Below are positions 7,446-7,721 of a stretch of 7,721 bases of DNA, one piece after another (within the stretch, counting starts at the first letter, position 1; each line of letters starts with the position of its first letter). The translations under genes and the position numbers were made by a program. The DNA comes from Bacteroidota bacterium. GTDB lineage: Bacteria > Bacteroidota > Bacteroidia > Bacteroidales > PUMT01. Location: positions 1 through 7,721 of the forward strand of contig PXAP01000167.1 in NCBI GenBank assembly GCA_003567115.1. Reading direction: 5' to 3'. The notes beneath the pieces were generated by a model. The model searched no databases, was not told the DNA's origin, and saw only the letters and a list, made by a program, of their open reading frames with translations.

Positions 7446-7721
7446 CTAATAACCGGGGTTTTGTATAAGAACTCCCGGTTGAAGGTTAATCTGAGGTTGA
7501 GGGATAGGTTGATATTTATCCCTTTCGGTAAAAACTGCACCATCCATAAATCCCCTTATATCATTCTGCGCAAAGGTATTTAGGGTTTCAGCCATCGGCA
7601 TGGAATTAAGCCCTGCCGGAAGATTGTCCCACCTCCTCAGGTCAAAAAAACGAATGCCTTCAGTTGCAAACTCCAGCCGCTGTTCCCACTGGACAGCCCG
7701 CATTGCTTCTGCCTGGTTGGC
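7446..7721 (-). CDS. SusD/RagB-like glycan-binding lipoprotein, C-terminal end only
   Basis: The last 91 codons of a susD-family gene; the reading frame is open to the window edge (ANQAEA precedes the first methionine), so the 5' part lies outside. SusD proteins are outer-membrane surface lipoproteins that sit as a lid on the SusC TonB-dependent transporter and bind the glycan for import. The family's C-terminal signature is clear: WEQRLEFATEGIRFFDLRRW followed by the closing YQPIPQPQINLQPGVLIQNPGY, ending at TAG (7446-7448). This segment packs against the TPR-like helical core and is conserved across the family. A susC partner is expected further upstream (beyond position 7721) in the usual susC-susD order, but is not visible. 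The gene is followed by an intrinsic terminator 81 bp downstream. The glycan specificity cannot be read from this fragment. Confidence 0.95.
   Translation of the reverse strand, partial: ANQAEAMRAVQWEQRLEFATEGIRFFDLRRWDNLPAGLNSMPMAETLNTFAQNDIRGFMDGAVFTERDKYQPIPQPQINLQPGVLIQNPGY

Noticed and set aside
7272..7583. 103-codon plus-strand reading frame across the susD end
   Set aside because: It runs antisense through the T9SS remnant, a terminator and conserved SusD codons, and the product resembles nothing. A real gene would not be expected to cross these elements.
1..7721. CRISPR array, tRNA, rRNA, insertion sequence or phage genes
   Set aside because: No regularly spaced repeats, cloverleaf-like segments, transposase-like frames or terminal inverted repeats were seen on either strand.

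Overview
The window looks like part of a polysaccharide utilisation locus (PUL) from a member of the Bacteroidota, and every supported gene is on the minus strand. Four things point to this phylum: the C-terminal end of a SusD/RagB lipoprotein, a one-piece hybrid two-component system (HTCS) with a two-propeller sensor, a GH97 glycoside hydrolase, and the C-terminal piece of a type IX secretion (T9SS) sorting domain. The organism is probably a T9SS-bearing, glycan-degrading Bacteroidota, but the genus cannot be told from the sequence.

Reading in the direction of transcription (right to left): the window opens inside a susD-like gene whose last 91 codons are visible (7446-7721). It ends in a strong intrinsic terminator (stem 7308-7321/7351-7364 plus a T tract). 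Directly after that T tract lies a 65-codon reading frame (7118-7315) encoding only the last part of a T9SS type A sorting domain, without the protein it should be attached to. It has a triple stop and its own strong terminator (7051-7092). An AT-rich gap of about 220 bp with a candidate Bacteroidota -7 element leads to the complete HTCS gene (2420-6832, 1470 aa). A second gap of 238 bp, with small dyad and direct repeats, leads to a complete GH97 lipoprotein gene (196-2181, 661 aa). The last 195 bp (1-195) are AT-rich and hold no recognisable gene.

Likely joint function (inference): a SusC/SusD pair, mostly outside the window, imports an oligosaccharide. The periplasmic double propeller of the HTCS senses a breakdown product and, through its own kinase, receiver and AraC domains, activates the locus. 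The GH97 enzyme, which carries an aspartate where the retaining (alpha-galactosidase-like) branch has its nucleophile, trims alpha-linked sugars from the imported glycan.

The features that depart from an ordinary PUL are the headless T9SS tail boxed between two terminators and a roughly 65-70 residue helical-looking insert in the first propeller of the HTCS sensor. No wholly new system is evident.
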